DNA from: Moraxella ovis
Lineage (GTDB): Bacteria; Pseudomonadota; Gammaproteobacteria; Pseudomonadales; Moraxellaceae
DNA: 64,000 nt
NCBI RefSeq assembly: GCF_900453105.1
Contig: NZ_UGPW01000001.1
Coordinates: 1,736,001 to 1,800,000 of the forward strand
Direction: 5' to 3'
The number at the start of each line of letters is the position of its first letter. The first letter of the stretch is position 1. The notes below the pieces were generated by a model. The model did no database searches. It saw nothing but the letters and a program-made list of their open reading frames with translations, and was not told where the DNA came from. Below are positions 9,786-19,853 of the stretch, piece by piece. Both the position numbers and the translations under genes were made by a program.

Positions 9786-10808
9786 ATGCGTCTAAATAAT
9801 CTACTCAACAAACTAAAATCTCCCACGCCTGCCGATGCATCTGACGCCGCCAAGCCAAAATCTTGGTTGGTGGCTCAGGCATGGCTGGATGAATTAGCCC
9901 TACAAAATTACTCCGACAACACCATTAGCGCCTATACAACGGCACTCATGCGCCTGATGCACTTCATCGATGAAGACGTACGGTTACAGGGTGATTACTT
10001 GTCATTCGACAAAAAAGACTTGGCAAGATTCTTGAGTCTGCGCCTAGAGCGGGATAACATTAAAGCCATCAGCGCCAAACAAGAACTCTCTGCCATTCGT
10101 AAATTCTACGCCCACCTCATCAAGATCGGCAAAACCAATCACAATCCCGCCACAGGCTACCGCCTAAAGCCCGAGCCGCGAGCCCTGCCTAAGGTCGGCG
10201 ATGTTGATATGATGATGCAGCTGCTCGATCAGCCCATGCCAGATGACGCCAACAAAGCACGTCTATGGATCCGCGACCGCGCGATGTTCGAACTCATGTA
10301 CAGCAGTGGTCTTCGGCTGTCCGAGCTGGCAGGGCTTGATATTCAAGACATCGATCTGCGTGGCGGCGTGGTCAGAGTATTAGGCAAAGGCAATAAAATA
10401 AGGCTCACCCCCGTTGGTAAAAAAGCCATCGATGCCATCAACATCTACCTACCTCACCGCGATCTGTGGCAAGAAGGCACAGACGCACTGTTCATTAGCG
10501 AACGCCACGGCACGCGGCTCACACCCAGAGCGATTCAGCTGCGCCTAAAGGTGTGTGCCGCCAATGCAGGCATCGCCAAAAATCTACACCCCCACCTACT
10601 GCGCCACTGCTTTGCATCGCACATGCTGTCATCAAGTGGCGACCTACGCGCCGTCCAAGAGATGCTTGGGCACACCGACATCAGCACCACCCAGATCTAC
10701 ACCCAAGTAGATTTTGGCGCACTTACTCGCGTCTATGATAAAGCCCACCCTAGAGCAGTGGCGCATGTGTTAGACGAGCCCACCAAAAAGCTTAAGCATA
10801 ACGACTAG
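9786..10808 (+). CDS. xerC: Site-specific tyrosine recombinase XerC
   Basis: A 340-residue tyrosine recombinase, slightly longer than the usual 300 because of an N-terminal extension of about 28 residues. The SAM-like core-binding domain covers about 30-115 and the catalytic domain about 135-320. Catalytic residues are all visible: R177 in SSGLRLSEL, K201 in LGKGNKIRL, H270/R273 in HPHLLRHCFASHM, H296 in MLGHTDISTT and Y305 in IYTQV. It acts with XerD at dif to resolve chromosome dimers. The dapF neighbour supports XerC rather than XerD or a phage integrase. Confidence 0.92.
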   Translation: MRLNNLLNKLKSPTPADASDAAKPKSWLVAQAWLDELALQNYSDNTISAYTTALMRLMHFIDEDVRLQGDYLSFDKKDLARFLSLRLERDNIKAISAKQELSAIRKFYAHLIKIGKTNHNPATGYRLKPEPRALPKVGDVDMMMQLLDQPMPDDANKARLWIRDRAMFELMYSSGLRLSELAGLDIQDIDLRGGVVRVLGKGNKIRLTPVGKKAIDAINIYLPHRDLWQEGTDALFISERHGTRLTPRAIQLRLKVCAANAGIAKNLHPHLLRHCFASHMLSSSGDLRAVQEMLGHTDISTTQIYTQVDFGALTRVYDKAHPRAVAHVLDEPTKKLKHND

Positions 10809-11448
10809 CTCATCAATCCAATCATGCCATCCCTTATCGATATTTTCCAAGATTGCTTTTGGGGGATGAACGCGTTTACCGCCGCCAGTCTCAATCATTC
10901 AAAAAAGATAAGATAACTTTATACTTTGAAATAACGACAAGTATTTATTCTAACAAGCTTAAAAGTCAGCTTTATGACATCGTGGAACCTTGATAAAATT
11001 CTAATATCTTACACTGGACATATTCACCCCCACATCACACTCAAAACCTTAATCACACCACCATTAATTCCAATAATACGCGCAATCCCTTATCATTATT
11101 AGCTTTCGATAGAGTGTGATTTTTTTATCCACAAAATCTGTGGATAACTTTGTGGAAAAGCAAACAATTTATATCGAAAGCCCTTATATTATGGCACTTT
11201 CACCGTACTTTAATATTTAGGAATAAACTGTGATTAAAATATATTTTATAAATATAATCAATAACTTATGAAAATTAGCCTATTTATATATTGACTTTTT
11301 AAGCGCTGTTTATAAACTGCGCAATTGTTCCACAAAATCATGATAATACATCGATACTATCTGTGGATAACTTCTAAGAGTATAGACATTTATTAATAAA
11401 AAAACACCCCGCCATTAGACGGAGTGCGTGGAGAAACTAGATTCTAAA
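10809..11448. other. AT-rich gene-free region with DnaA boxes and an IHF-like site
   Basis: No credible coding sequence in 640 bases. Three exact matches to the DnaA box TTATCCACA are present: 11125-11133 (+), 11139-11147 (-) and 11362-11370 (-). A one-mismatch copy lies at 11151-11159. The first two boxes face each other five bases apart and are flanked by a 10-bp inverted repeat (GCTTTCGATA at 11102-11111, its complement at 11172-11181). A perfect match to the IHF consensus lies at 11256-11268, within a very AT-rich stretch (about 11200-11300). See findings for the origin versus titration-site question. Confidence 0.6.
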
Positions 11449-13611
11449 TTAGTAAGTGAAGTTCACACCAACACGGTATTCACGACCAGCACCAGGCAAA
11501 CCATTGATGGCAGAGTGTGAATAGTAGAACTCATCACCCACATTGTTCACAGCCAAGTTCACATTCAACTTGTCGTTATTTAAAGGTTTCCAGTTGGCAT
11601 AAACATCGGTAACATCGTAGCCATACTTAATCATGTTCAAGTCATTACCACTATTACCAGCGATGTGAGTCATGTAAGCACTTTGACCTTTGACATCGTC
11701 AACTCGGCGATGATTAACACCCACTTCCAGATTTGGGTTGGTGAAGCGGTAGGCAAGACCTGCGGTCCAAGTGCGACCCAGCGTGCTACCAAATTCACGG
11801 TTGTCAAAGCGAATATCTTTACCTTGGGCGTCTTTAACGCTGTGATATTCAGGGTTGCTCTGTGCAACACCCAGACGAGCCGTGAACCCATTCACACGAT
11901 AACGAGTGTTGATTTCATAACCTCTGTTTTTACCATAGCCAACATTAGAGATGCCATTAAAAGTATCCGAACTGTCGCCGTGACGAGCAACCTGTCCTTT
12001 TTCTAGCAGATTGTCAATTTCTTGCCAAAAATAAGTACCATCGACCGACAGATTACCATTATGATAGTTAAAGCCAACTTCGGTGTTTTTGGCCTGTTCA
12101 GCTTTCGTGCCAGGAGCGATGTCTGCCGCACGACCACCAGCTGCCAGTAGTACATCCACCAGTCTTGGGCTACGAGAGGCATGGTTATGTACCGCATTGA
12201 AGCTTAGGCTTGGCGTTGCTTGGTAAATTAAGCCGATGCTTGGGCTAAATGCACCATCGGATACCTTTCTGCCAGTTACCGAAGTATAATCAAAATGATC
12301 ATAACGCATACCACCAGTCAGAGTAAGCTTACCGATGTCTGCAATGACCTCACCATACACACCAATGTCGTCTTTTTCGGTGGTTTGAATTTTACCATCT
12401 GTGTTTTTCATATGAGGCGTGGTCTCTTGATGACGATAGTTCGCACCATATTTAAACAAAGTGTCGTCGTTGAGCTGCTTGTCAAAGCCCAAATTCAATC
12501 CAGTGGTTTCTACCGAGGTCTTACCATTGGTGTTGCCGGCATAGCCACTAAAGCGTGCGTCGGCGTACTCACTTGAATTTTTCATCAGATAAGCATTGGC
12601 TTCTGCCTTACCCAGAATGCCTGCATTGCCTGTATATTCTAGGTTGGTGTTTTCCATTTTAAGCTTACGATAGCCGCCGTAGTTGACTGCACTCTTATCC
12701 GACACTGGCGGTCTAAACAGCCACTCAAACTCCTCACGGACATTGCGTACGCCGTTGTTGGCAGTATTAAAATGCGTCAAGGCAATACGACTTTCATCAT
12801 CAAAATTATAGCCAGCTTTAACCAGATAGCTCTGTCTTTCTAATGCCTGAAATGCTACCTTATCGCTCGGGTGCTTAGGATCTTGGCAGAACTCGTGGCC
12901 ATATTGTGTCACACATTTATCGCCAGTGTATGAGCTAAAATATTTACCCGCTTCTGTGGTACTGTCCTTTCTTCCCACTTTTCGACCTGGTCGATAGTTA
13001 TCTTGATCAACCTTATTGGCACTGACCAAAAAGTCAAAATTACCCACTTTACCAAAACCAGTCACGCCATAGCTGTGCTCGTCGTTCGAGCTGTAACCTG
13101 CATTTACTTTAATGCCCCAATCTTTATCACTGTCTTTTAATAAATCACGAGCATCTAACGTTTTGGCAACGATGGCACCGTTGGTTGCACCGATACCAGC
13201 AGAGGCAGACCCTGCACCTTTTTGAACGCTGACAATTTTGACCAACGCTGGGTCAAGCATATGACGACCTTGATGGTAGAGAATCTGGCTGTCAGAATAG
13301 CCGTTATCCACCTTGACATCAACCGAGTTTTGACCAATGCCACGAACGGTCAGATATTGAGCAGTACCTGTACCACCACTAAAATCAATGGCAGGTTCTG
13401 ACTGTAGCAATCCACGCAAATCTGTGGCGGTGCTTTCATCTTTTTCTTGCAAAGTAACGACATTCGTCTTAACTTTTGTTCCTTGGCGGTCGACAGTTAC
13501 ATTCAACGTGTCTAGAGTTACTTTTGGCTCATCTTGTGCCATTGCTGCTTGAACGCTTAGTGCGCCCAATACTGCTACCGCAAGTGGTAGGCGTTTTAGT
13601 GTGTGTTTCAT
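11449..13611 (-). CDS. frpB: FrpB/FetA (CopB-type) TonB-dependent siderophore receptor
   Basis: A 720-residue outer-membrane receptor. The signal peptide is about 25 residues (cleavage after AMA). The plug domain follows with DTLNVTVDRQG, ESTATDLRGLLQ, YLTVRGIGQNSVDVKVDNG and YHQGRHMLDPALVKI, and the beta-barrel ends in VGVNFTY with a terminal aromatic. The plug sequence closely resembles what I know of neisserial FetA/FrpB, a ferric enterobactin receptor, and the Moraxella CopB homologue. The barrel shows the TonB-receptor signature NARS-like HNHASRSPRLVD. All 720 codons are open. A good promoter lies upstream, within AT-rich DNA that could hold a Fur site. Family is firm; the ligand is inferred. 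Confidence 0.9.
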   Translation of the reverse strand: MKHTLKRLPLAVAVLGALSVQAAMAQDEPKVTLDTLNVTVDRQGTKVKTNVVTLQEKDESTATDLRGLLQSEPAIDFSGGTGTAQYLTVRGIGQNSVDVKVDNGYSDSQILYHQGRHMLDPALVKIVSVQKGAGSASAGIGATNGAIVAKTLDARDLLKDSDKDWGIKVNAGYSSNDEHSYGVTGFGKVGNFDFLVSANKVDQDNYRPGRKVGRKDSTTEAGKYFSSYTGDKCVTQYGHEFCQDPKHPSDKVAFQALERQSYLVKAGYNFDDESRIALTHFNTANNGVRNVREEFEWLFRPPVSDKSAVNYGGYRKLKMENTNLEYTGNAGILGKAEANAYLMKNSSEYADARFSGYAGNTNGKTSVETTGLNLGFDKQLNDDTLFKYGANYRHQETTPHMKNTDGKIQTTEKDDIGVYGEVIADIGKLTLTGGMRYDHFDYTSVTGRKVSDGAFSPSIGLIYQATPSLSFNAVHNHASRSPRLVDVLLAAGGRAADIAPGTKAEQAKNTEVGFNYHNGNLSVDGTYFWQEIDNLLEKGQVARHGDSSDTFNGISNVGYGKNRGYEINTRYRVNGFTARLGVAQSNPEYHSVKDAQGKDIRFDNREFGSTLGRTWTAGLAYRFTNPNLEVGVNHRRVDDVKGQSAYMTHIAGNSGNDLNMIKYGYDVTDVYANWKPLNNDKLNVNLAVNNVGDEFYYSHSAINGLPGAGREYRVGVNFTY

Positions 13612-13702
13612 ACATCACCTTAAGTTGTTGAAGTGCTGGGTTAGGCTAGACTTTTGTATACTAACTGCAAAAATCTAGAGCTTTTGTAAGAAAGTGTTAA
13701 GA

Positions 13703-13730
13703 ATTATACCAAATAAAAAACGTTTTGCAA
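13703..13730 (-). promoter_or_regulatory. Sigma-70-type promoter of the FrpB-like receptor gene
   Basis: On the minus strand TTGCAA and TATAAT are 16 bases apart, about 90 bases before the start codon. The adjacent AT-rich segment (13725-13768) has ATAAT-type repeats that resemble a degenerate Fur site, but the match is too poor to call. Confidence 0.5.
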
Positions 13731-13814
13731 ATAAAAATTGTTATTATTTCAATATACGAATAATAGTTATATGTACATACATCAAATCACCAAAAGTAAC
13801 GCTATTAACTCATT

Positions 13815-13829
13815 ATGTTATAATATTAA
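13815..13829 (+). promoter_or_regulatory. Zur-like operator overlapping a -10 element
   Basis: ATGTTATAATATTA lies 27 bases before the start of the broken zinc receptor. The left half (TGTTAT) matches known Zur operators of the TGTTAT-N3-ATAACA type, while the right half is degraded. The same bases include TATAAT (13819-13824) as a -10 box, so bound Zur would block the promoter. Zinc control of this gene type is known in Neisseria; the site here is inferred. Confidence 0.45.
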
Positions 13830-13855
13830 TTTTTGTTGTATTGGATGTTTTTACT

Positions 13856-16334
13856 ATGGTCAATTTCTACTCTCGCCCTACTGTGCTTGCACTTAGCATC
13901 GCCTTGATCAGCCATCAGCTCATGCAGATGACACTGCTACAGAACCAGAAGTTACTCTAGACACTCTAAATGCCGTCGTCAATAGCGGCATGCAAACCGC
14001 CCCCATCCTCAAAAAACCCAGCGACATGGTCATCGGACGCGACACCCTACAGCAGCGCTCGGCAACGCTGGGTAATGCCTTGGCAGGCGAGCTGGGTATT
14101 CACTCCAATCCCTTTGGCGGTGGGGCGAGTAAGCCCATCATTCGTGGACAGGACGGGGTGCGAGTGAAGATTCTACAAAATGGCACGGACGTCATTGATA
14201 TGTCTGCCCTATCGCCTGACCATGTGGTCGCCGCCGATACATTGCTGGCGAGCCGTGTGGAACTGGTGCGTGGAGCAGGTACGCTACTGTATGGCACAGC
14301 GTCTCAGGCAGGCGTGGTGAATGTCATCGATGAGCGGATTCCTAGCCGTATGCCACAGGGTAACATCAAGGAGAACATCGAAGGCGAGACGTTGTTACGC
14401 TATAACACAGGCAGTAACGAGAGGGTTGCCACTGCCAGTCTTAGTATGGGAGTGGGGCAAAACGTGGCGGTGCGAGTCGAAGGACTGACCCGCCGTGCCT
14501 ATGATTATGATGTTCCAGAATTTCAGTCTGATGTCATGCTAGACTACCTGCCTGACAGCCATAACAAATCAACCGTTGGCACGGTGGGCGTGTCCTATAT
14601 CGGCGATAAGGGGCATATTGGCGTGTCATACAGTCGCCGTCAGGATAAGTATGGCATACCAGGGCATAATCACGGCTATGATAACTGTATTGCACATGTA
14701 ATCACTCCAAAAGCTAGCACCTCGCGCTATTATCTAAAAGCTTATCCCCATCTAATACAGAATATGGATTTTAGTTCATCCGCCCATTTTTACTGCGGTA
14801 CAGCTCATGCTCATGACCCAGGACAGAGTCATGAGCACCCTTTGGGCTATGAACACGATCACACGCACCCTGGGCCTTGAATTGACATGGAGTCTAAGCG
14901 TACCGATGTTAGAGCACAGTGGGAGAAGCCATTTAAGGGGTTAGATAAAATCGCATTGTCTTTTACATCATCAGACTATTATCGCGAAGAAAATGACCAT
15001 GAAGTTGAGAGACTCAATAAATACACAGGCAGACTACAAACCATTAATAACAAACCAGGTTATTTTGGCAATCAAGGCAAAAATGCCCGAGTCGAATTTC
15101 ATCACACACCTGTCAAAGATGTATCGGGACTGTGGGGTGTGCAGTGGCAAAAGCAAGAGAGCTTTGCTCATCTGCCCCATGAAAGAGAAGAAGGACAAAG
15201 ATACCCACTCATTGCCAATACCAATAAGCAAGTCAGTATTTTTGGGTTGGAGAGATGGCGGGCTAATGACAAATGGGCATTTGAATTTGGGACGCGTTTT
15301 GAAAAACAAAGCATTCCGATTGATTATAGTGAAGACAAATTAGACCGCCATCGTCCAAAGCCAAAATGTTGGGACTGGGGATTTAGCAGTGGATGCTTGC
15401 CTGCAGCAAATTATGAAGAGCCAGATTTAACGACTTATAAAGACAAAGCCACTTCATACAGTATTGGTACCACGTGGTATTTTAAACCCGATTACCGCCT
15501 GTCTGCCACTTATTCGCATAATGAACGCCTGCCTACACCCATGGAGCTTTACTATCATGGTAAACATCTAGCGACTCATTCATTTGAATTTGGTAATATC
15601 GGACTGGATAAAGAGAAATCTGATAATTTAGATTTGGGCATTTCTTTTTTTGGGGATAAATGGAGTTATGCGGTTAATGCCTATCACAGTCGTTTTAAAA
15701 ATTACATTTATAACGAAAACATCTACCGTGAAGGCAATCTGTTCATGAGAAGACATAGTCAAGCCAAAGCAGATTTTTATGGATTAGAGGGCAGGTAACT
15801 TATCACATGGACAAGCATGCCATTAGCTTGTTTGGCGATTTGGTGCGTGGCAAGTTAAAAGATTTGCCTAATGCTTACGCCAAGGCTTACTATTGTGATG
15901 GAGCTTACACCACGACAAAACCTGAAGATACAGAAGAGAATATGCAAAGATGTAATTATAATTATTTTACCTATGATTTTAATTATAGCTATGAGCCAAT
16001 CATTGCCCAACCAAACATGACAACACCCAGATTGCCACCTGCTCGTTTGGGGTTGCGTTGGCAAGGGGATTTGTCAGCCAACTGGTCAGCAGATGCAGAA
16101 TATATGCACGTCTTTGGACAAAATTGCATATCTAAGCTAGAAAGTGCGACCGCCAGCTATGATATGCTCAATCTCGGCTTGGGCTATCATAACCACTGGG
16201 GCAACGTAGACTACACCCTATCTTTGCGAGCCAATAACGTGCTTGATGCGAAAGTGTATATCCATAACTCATTTTTGCCCTTTGTGCCACAAATGGGACG
16301 TAATTTTAGCCTAAGTGCGAATTTTAAATTCTAG
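13856..16334 (+). pseudogene. znuD: ZnuD-like TonB-dependent receptor, broken by two frameshifts and a stop
   Basis: Three open segments join into one receptor of roughly 820 residues. The first frame encodes a signal peptide from the ATG at 13856. Near 13914 the frame changes; from there AHADDTATEPEVTLDTLNAVV leads into the plug (PSDMVIGRDTLQQRSATLG, GGASKPIIRGQDGVRVKIL, VELVRGAGTLLYG). Histidine-rich segments (HAHDPGQSHEHP and HDHTHP) fit a zinc receptor of the ZnuD type. An in-frame TGA at 14878-14880 replaces what is probably a Trp codon (PGP-stop-ID). Near 15788 a run of three G needs a fourth to continue into VTYHMDKHAISLFGD and the barrel C-terminus, which ends FSLSANFKF. Most of the protein is otherwise well preserved, so decay looks recent. 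It is divergent from the FrpB-like receptor gene. Confidence 0.88.
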
Positions 16335-16348
16335 CCTACTCATACAAA

Positions 16349-16378
16349 ACACCCCAAGTCAGCTTGGGGTGTTTTTTT
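16349..16378. terminator. Terminator between the broken receptor and ferredoxin gene
   Basis: A 10-bp stem (ACACCCCAAG/CTTGGGGTGT) with a 3-base loop is followed by seven T on the plus strand. Confidence 0.85.
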
Positions 16379-16384
16379 GATCGA

Positions 16385-16648
<264 letters not shown>

Positions 16649-16890
16649 CTAAATGTATTGTAAGATTGGATCGATTGATATACCACATATACCAAAAGAG
16701 CGATTATTTAAAAAAACTATAATATATAATAACAATTTTATTATATACAAATGCATCGTATTTTCATATAATGATTAAAGATGTAACAAAGTTGCATCTT
16801 GGTTAAGCTGATTTTGATAGCTTAAATCGCCAATCACCTCCTTTTTAACTGTTTGCATCAACCTTTCCTATATTGCAATTTGGAGTTTTT

Positions 16891-17289
16891 ATGAAAAAAG
16901 TTACATTCGGTGCAGTTGTCACCTGCTTAGGTCTTGCCCTAATGGGTTGTAATAATGTCAAACCTATGACAGCAACAAACACGCCAACATACCAAGCAAA
17001 AACTACTGCACAACAATACCAAGCTTATAGCCAACGATTCTTGTGCACCACAGGACTTGAACCTGTGGTTACTTTTATCAACGATAGTCAAATTCGATTA
17101 CAAGTAGCTGGTGCGACAACCACCACACTTGACATTGCTCCTAGCGGTTCTGGCTCACGCTATGCTAGCAATACAGGCTTGTTTGGTAATCATGGCGGGC
17201 AGTGGCATCAAAAAGGCGACACGGCAGTCTTTGAATATGCCAATATTCACAGCGGTGAAAAAATCGAAGACATTTGCCAACTTCAATAA
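16891..17289 (+). CDS. Hypothetical lipoprotein
   Basis: A 132-residue predicted lipoprotein. The ATG at 16891 follows TTTGGAGTTTTT, and MKKVTFGAVVTCLGLALMGC gives a signal peptide and lipobox (LMGC, Cys20). The mature part has two more cysteines (RFLCTTG and EDICQLQ) that could pair. The middle segment, with TFINDSQIRLQVAG and the C-terminal ALFEYAN-like region, resembles small MliC/C-type-lysozyme-inhibitor-like folds (acidic strands with a terminal Cys), but that likeness is loose and I do not claim it. A terminator follows. Confidence 0.8.
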   Translation: MKKVTFGAVVTCLGLALMGCNNVKPMTATNTPTYQAKTTAQQYQAYSQRFLCTTGLEPVVTFINDSQIRLQVAGATTTTLDIAPSGSGSRYASNTGLFGNHGGQWHQKGDTAVFEYANIHSGEKIEDICQLQ

Positions 17290-17316
17290 CCTTAACAACT
17301 CCATAGAAGACCAACC

Positions 17317-17349
17317 AGCACCTTTAAATGTATATTTAAAGGTGCTTTT
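17317..17349 (+). terminator. Terminator after the lipoprotein gene
   Basis: AGCACCTTTAAAT pairs with ATTTAAAGGTGCT across a few bases, followed by a short T-run. Confidence 0.75.
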
Positions 17350-17383
17350 ATGGTTTTGAATATATTTAGAGGCAATTTATCAC

Positions 17384-17677
17384 CTAATCAGGACTGATAA
17401 GCTTTTCCAACTCTTCATACAACTCTCGTTCTTCAACAAAAACATTCCATAGAGCATCTTCACTCATAATGCTATACTCGCCCTTTGTAGTTAAATCAAC
17501 AGAAGCACCACCATCTATTGCATCATAAAATTTACGGTAGTCGCTTTCATAAAACGCCAGTAGTTTCTTGATGATTTTTTGGCGTTGACACAGCTCGTCT
17601 AAAATACGTTCACTATTTTCGTTAAGTTTCAACCATTGGCGGTATAGTTCCTGTATTTCATTGATACGTTCTTGCAC
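17384..17677 (-). CDS. DUF4298-like small protein
   Basis: A 97-residue acidic helical protein. The pattern (an N-terminal helix MQERINEIQELYRQW, a central AFYESDYRKFYDA segment and C-terminal SIMSEDALWNVFVEERELYEEL) fits the DUF4298 family, whose function is unknown to me. It lies 54 bases upstream-to-downstream from the trhP stop on the same strand and could be transcribed after it. No signal peptide or membrane segment. Confidence 0.7.
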   Translation of the reverse strand: MQERINEIQELYRQWLKLNENSERILDELCQRQKIIKKLLAFYESDYRKFYDAIDGGASVDLTTKGEYSIMSEDALWNVFVEERELYEELEKLISPD

Positions 17678-17731
17678 AATCTACTCTCTTTATTAATAAA
17701 TTTTTAAGATAATTGTTTGTGAAAACCTATG

Positions 17732-19147
17732 TTAGGTATAAATTGCTTCACTCACACTTTTCATAACAAGGGCGAATTTTAGGTCATCATGAGAAATGTC
17801 GCTAAACGGATTTTTGATTTTGGCAATCCACCCCGATCCCAACGCTCCGTCTATGGCATTACCTTTTTTGTCCCACATATCGGTAAGCCGATAAGTCAAA
17901 TTGCCTTTTGGTGTCATAATCTCCACATCATCGCCGACCATGAGTTTGTTTTTTATCTCTAAGGTCAAAAAGTCGTCCGATACGTCTGACACTTCCGCCA
18001 CAAACTGCTGATTGTAGGTTTTTGATGAGCCGTACTCATAGTTTTGATAGTCCGAATGCACATGACGGCGTAAAAACCCTTCGGTGTAGCCACGATTGGC
18101 AAGTCCGTCAAGGGCGGTGATAAGCCCTGCATCAAACGGCTTGCCCGCCAACGCATCATCAATGGCACGGCGATAGACCTGAGCCGTGCGAGCGACATAA
18201 TAATGCGACTTGGTACGCCCTTCAATCTTCAACGAATGCACACCCATGTTCACAAGGTCAGGCACCAGCTCCACCGCACGCAAGTCCTTAGAGTTCATGA
18301 TATAAGTGCCGTGTTCGTCTTCGTACATCGCCATCAGCTCGCCTTTGCGACCTTCTTCTTCAATGAGTACAACCTCATCGGACGGCTTTTCTACATAATC
18401 ATCACCCATGACGACATCGCCATTTAGATTGACGTTTTTGATCTCGCCTTGACTGGGGACAAACACTTCTGGATTGGCAGGGACGATATCACCTGTTTCA
18501 TTCTCCACCGCTTTATAAGTATTATAAGACCAGCGACACGCATTGGTACAAGTGCCTTGATTGGCGTCTCGTTTGTTGATATAGCCAGATAAGAGACACC
18601 GCCCCGAATACGCCATACAGAGCGCCCCATGCACAAAGACTTCAATCTCCATATCAGGCACTTCTTTGATAATCTCGTTAATTTCTTTTAAGGATAACTC
18701 ACGGCTCACAATCACCCTTGTTACGCCCATTTGTTTCCAAAACTTCACTGTTGCCCAATTCACGGCATTGGCCTGCACCGACAGATGAATGTCTTGATGC
18801 GGAAAATGCTCTCGCACCATCATAATCATGCCAGCGTCCGACATGATGAGAGCGTCAGGCTTCATCTCAATGACGGGGCGAATGTCTTCAATAAAGGTTT
18901 TTAATTTGGCGTTGTGGGCTTGGATATTGACCACCACATAAAACTTTTTGCCAAGCGAATGGGCGTAGGCAATGCCCCTGGCAAGGTTTTCTTCATCAAA
19001 ATCATTATTACGCACTCGCAAAGAATAACGGGCTTGCCCTGCATACACCGCATCCGCCCCATAGGCAAAGGCGTATTGCATATTTTTAAAGGTGCCAGCA
19101 GGGCAGAGAAGCTCGGCTTTTTTTTGGCTTGTCATTGTTTGGCTCAT
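17732..19147 (-). CDS. trhP: tRNA hydroxylation protein TrhP (peptidase U32 family)
   Basis: A 471-residue U32-family protein of the YegQ/TrhP type. Hallmarks are ELLCPAGTFKNMQYAFAYGADAVYAG at the N-terminus, FVHGALCMAYSGRCLLSGY and GTCTNACRWSY with the conserved cysteines, and SLKIEGRTKSHYYVA. In E. coli this protein uses prephrenate-dependent chemistry to hydroxylate U34 of certain tRNAs on the way to cmo5U/mcmo5U. RlhA, a paralogue acting on 23S rRNA, is longer (about 650 residues), so TrhP is favoured. The first Met (MSQTM) is used; a second at residue 5 is possible. Confidence 0.87.
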   Translation of the reverse strand: MSQTMTSQKKAELLCPAGTFKNMQYAFAYGADAVYAGQARYSLRVRNNDFDEENLARGIAYAHSLGKKFYVVVNIQAHNAKLKTFIEDIRPVIEMKPDALIMSDAGMIMMVREHFPHQDIHLSVQANAVNWATVKFWKQMGVTRVIVSRELSLKEINEIIKEVPDMEIEVFVHGALCMAYSGRCLLSGYINKRDANQGTCTNACRWSYNTYKAVENETGDIVPANPEVFVPSQGEIKNVNLNGDVVMGDDYVEKPSDEVVLIEEEGRKGELMAMYEDEHGTYIMNSKDLRAVELVPDLVNMGVHSLKIEGRTKSHYYVARTAQVYRRAIDDALAGKPFDAGLITALDGLANRGYTEGFLRRHVHSDYQNYEYGSSKTYNQQFVAEVSDVSDDFLTLEIKNKLMVGDDVEIMTPKGNLTYRLTDMWDKKGNAIDGALGSGWIAKIKNPFSDISHDDLKFALVMKSVSEAIYT

Positions 19148-19336
19148 TATTGGCTAAATTTATTAAACTCATTATTATAACAAATTTCGTCGATTAAATT
19201 CATACTAAATTTGTAAGGTATCGCCAAAAGCTCCCGAATAAGCGTTACAAAACTTAACGACAACGCGACACATCACTTGAAATTTTGACGTACAATTTAT
19301 TACAACTCAAAATCAACCATCCAATCGGATAAAAAC

Positions 19337-19807
19337 ATGAGAACCATCGGACTTATCACCACTCTATCAGGCATCGCACTACTAACCGCCTGCGCAAGCA
19401 CCACACCTGCCAGCCAAATCAACGAAAACAACGTTCAAATCACTGGCTTTAGCAAGGCTGATGAAGCAAGCCCAAAAGACCAGCTAACCCAAGGTCTTAA
19501 ACGCGAACTTGTTAAGATTAACACGCCAGTTGCGATCACTAACATCACCAGCGCTCAAGAACTCACCAGAAATGCCGATGGTAAAACCCATCGAGTGCTG
19601 GTCATTAAGACCGCTGATGGTAAGACTTATCACTCACGCCCAATCAGCACCCCTCTAAGCGCTGAGCAAAAGGCTCGCCTATCAAAACTAAAAGGTGCCA
19701 CCCTACGCGGTGTCATCGCCATTCAAGATCGCCCGAACGAGTATTTCTTTAGTGTGATTGAGAACCCTATTTATGGAGAAAGGGTTATTTTTGGCATGAT
19801 TTTTTGA
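19337..19807 (+). CDS. Hypothetical lipoprotein
   Basis: A 156-residue predicted lipoprotein with signal MRTIGLITTLSGIALLTAC (lipobox LTAC, Cys19). The mature part is rich in Thr/Lys and ends with RPNEYFFSVIENPIYGERVIFGMIF, a beta-like tail. No domain recognised. The ribosome binding site is weak (GGAT nine bases before ATG). It precedes a flavin dehydrogenase gene by about 50 bases, but no functional link is visible. Confidence 0.75.
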   Translation: MRTIGLITTLSGIALLTACASTTPASQINENNVQITGFSKADEASPKDQLTQGLKRELVKINTPVAITNITSAQELTRNADGKTHRVLVIKTADGKTYHSRPISTPLSAEQKARLSKLKGATLRGVIAIQDRPNEYFFSVIENPIYGERVIFGMIF

Positions 19808-19853
19808 TGGGTGTGTTTTATAATGCGTGATGAATTTTAAAACAGAGCATGCC

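Noticed and set aside
10809..11448. Calling this region oriC outright
   Set aside because: No dnaA/dnaN neighbours, and the strong ribosomal and chaperonin operons to the right point against the fork that would leave it. Kept as a finding with both readings.
13914..15790. Phase variation as the reason for the broken zinc receptor
   Set aside because: There is no long homopolymer or tandem repeat at either frameshift (the G-run is only three), and the in-frame stop cannot be switched by slippage.
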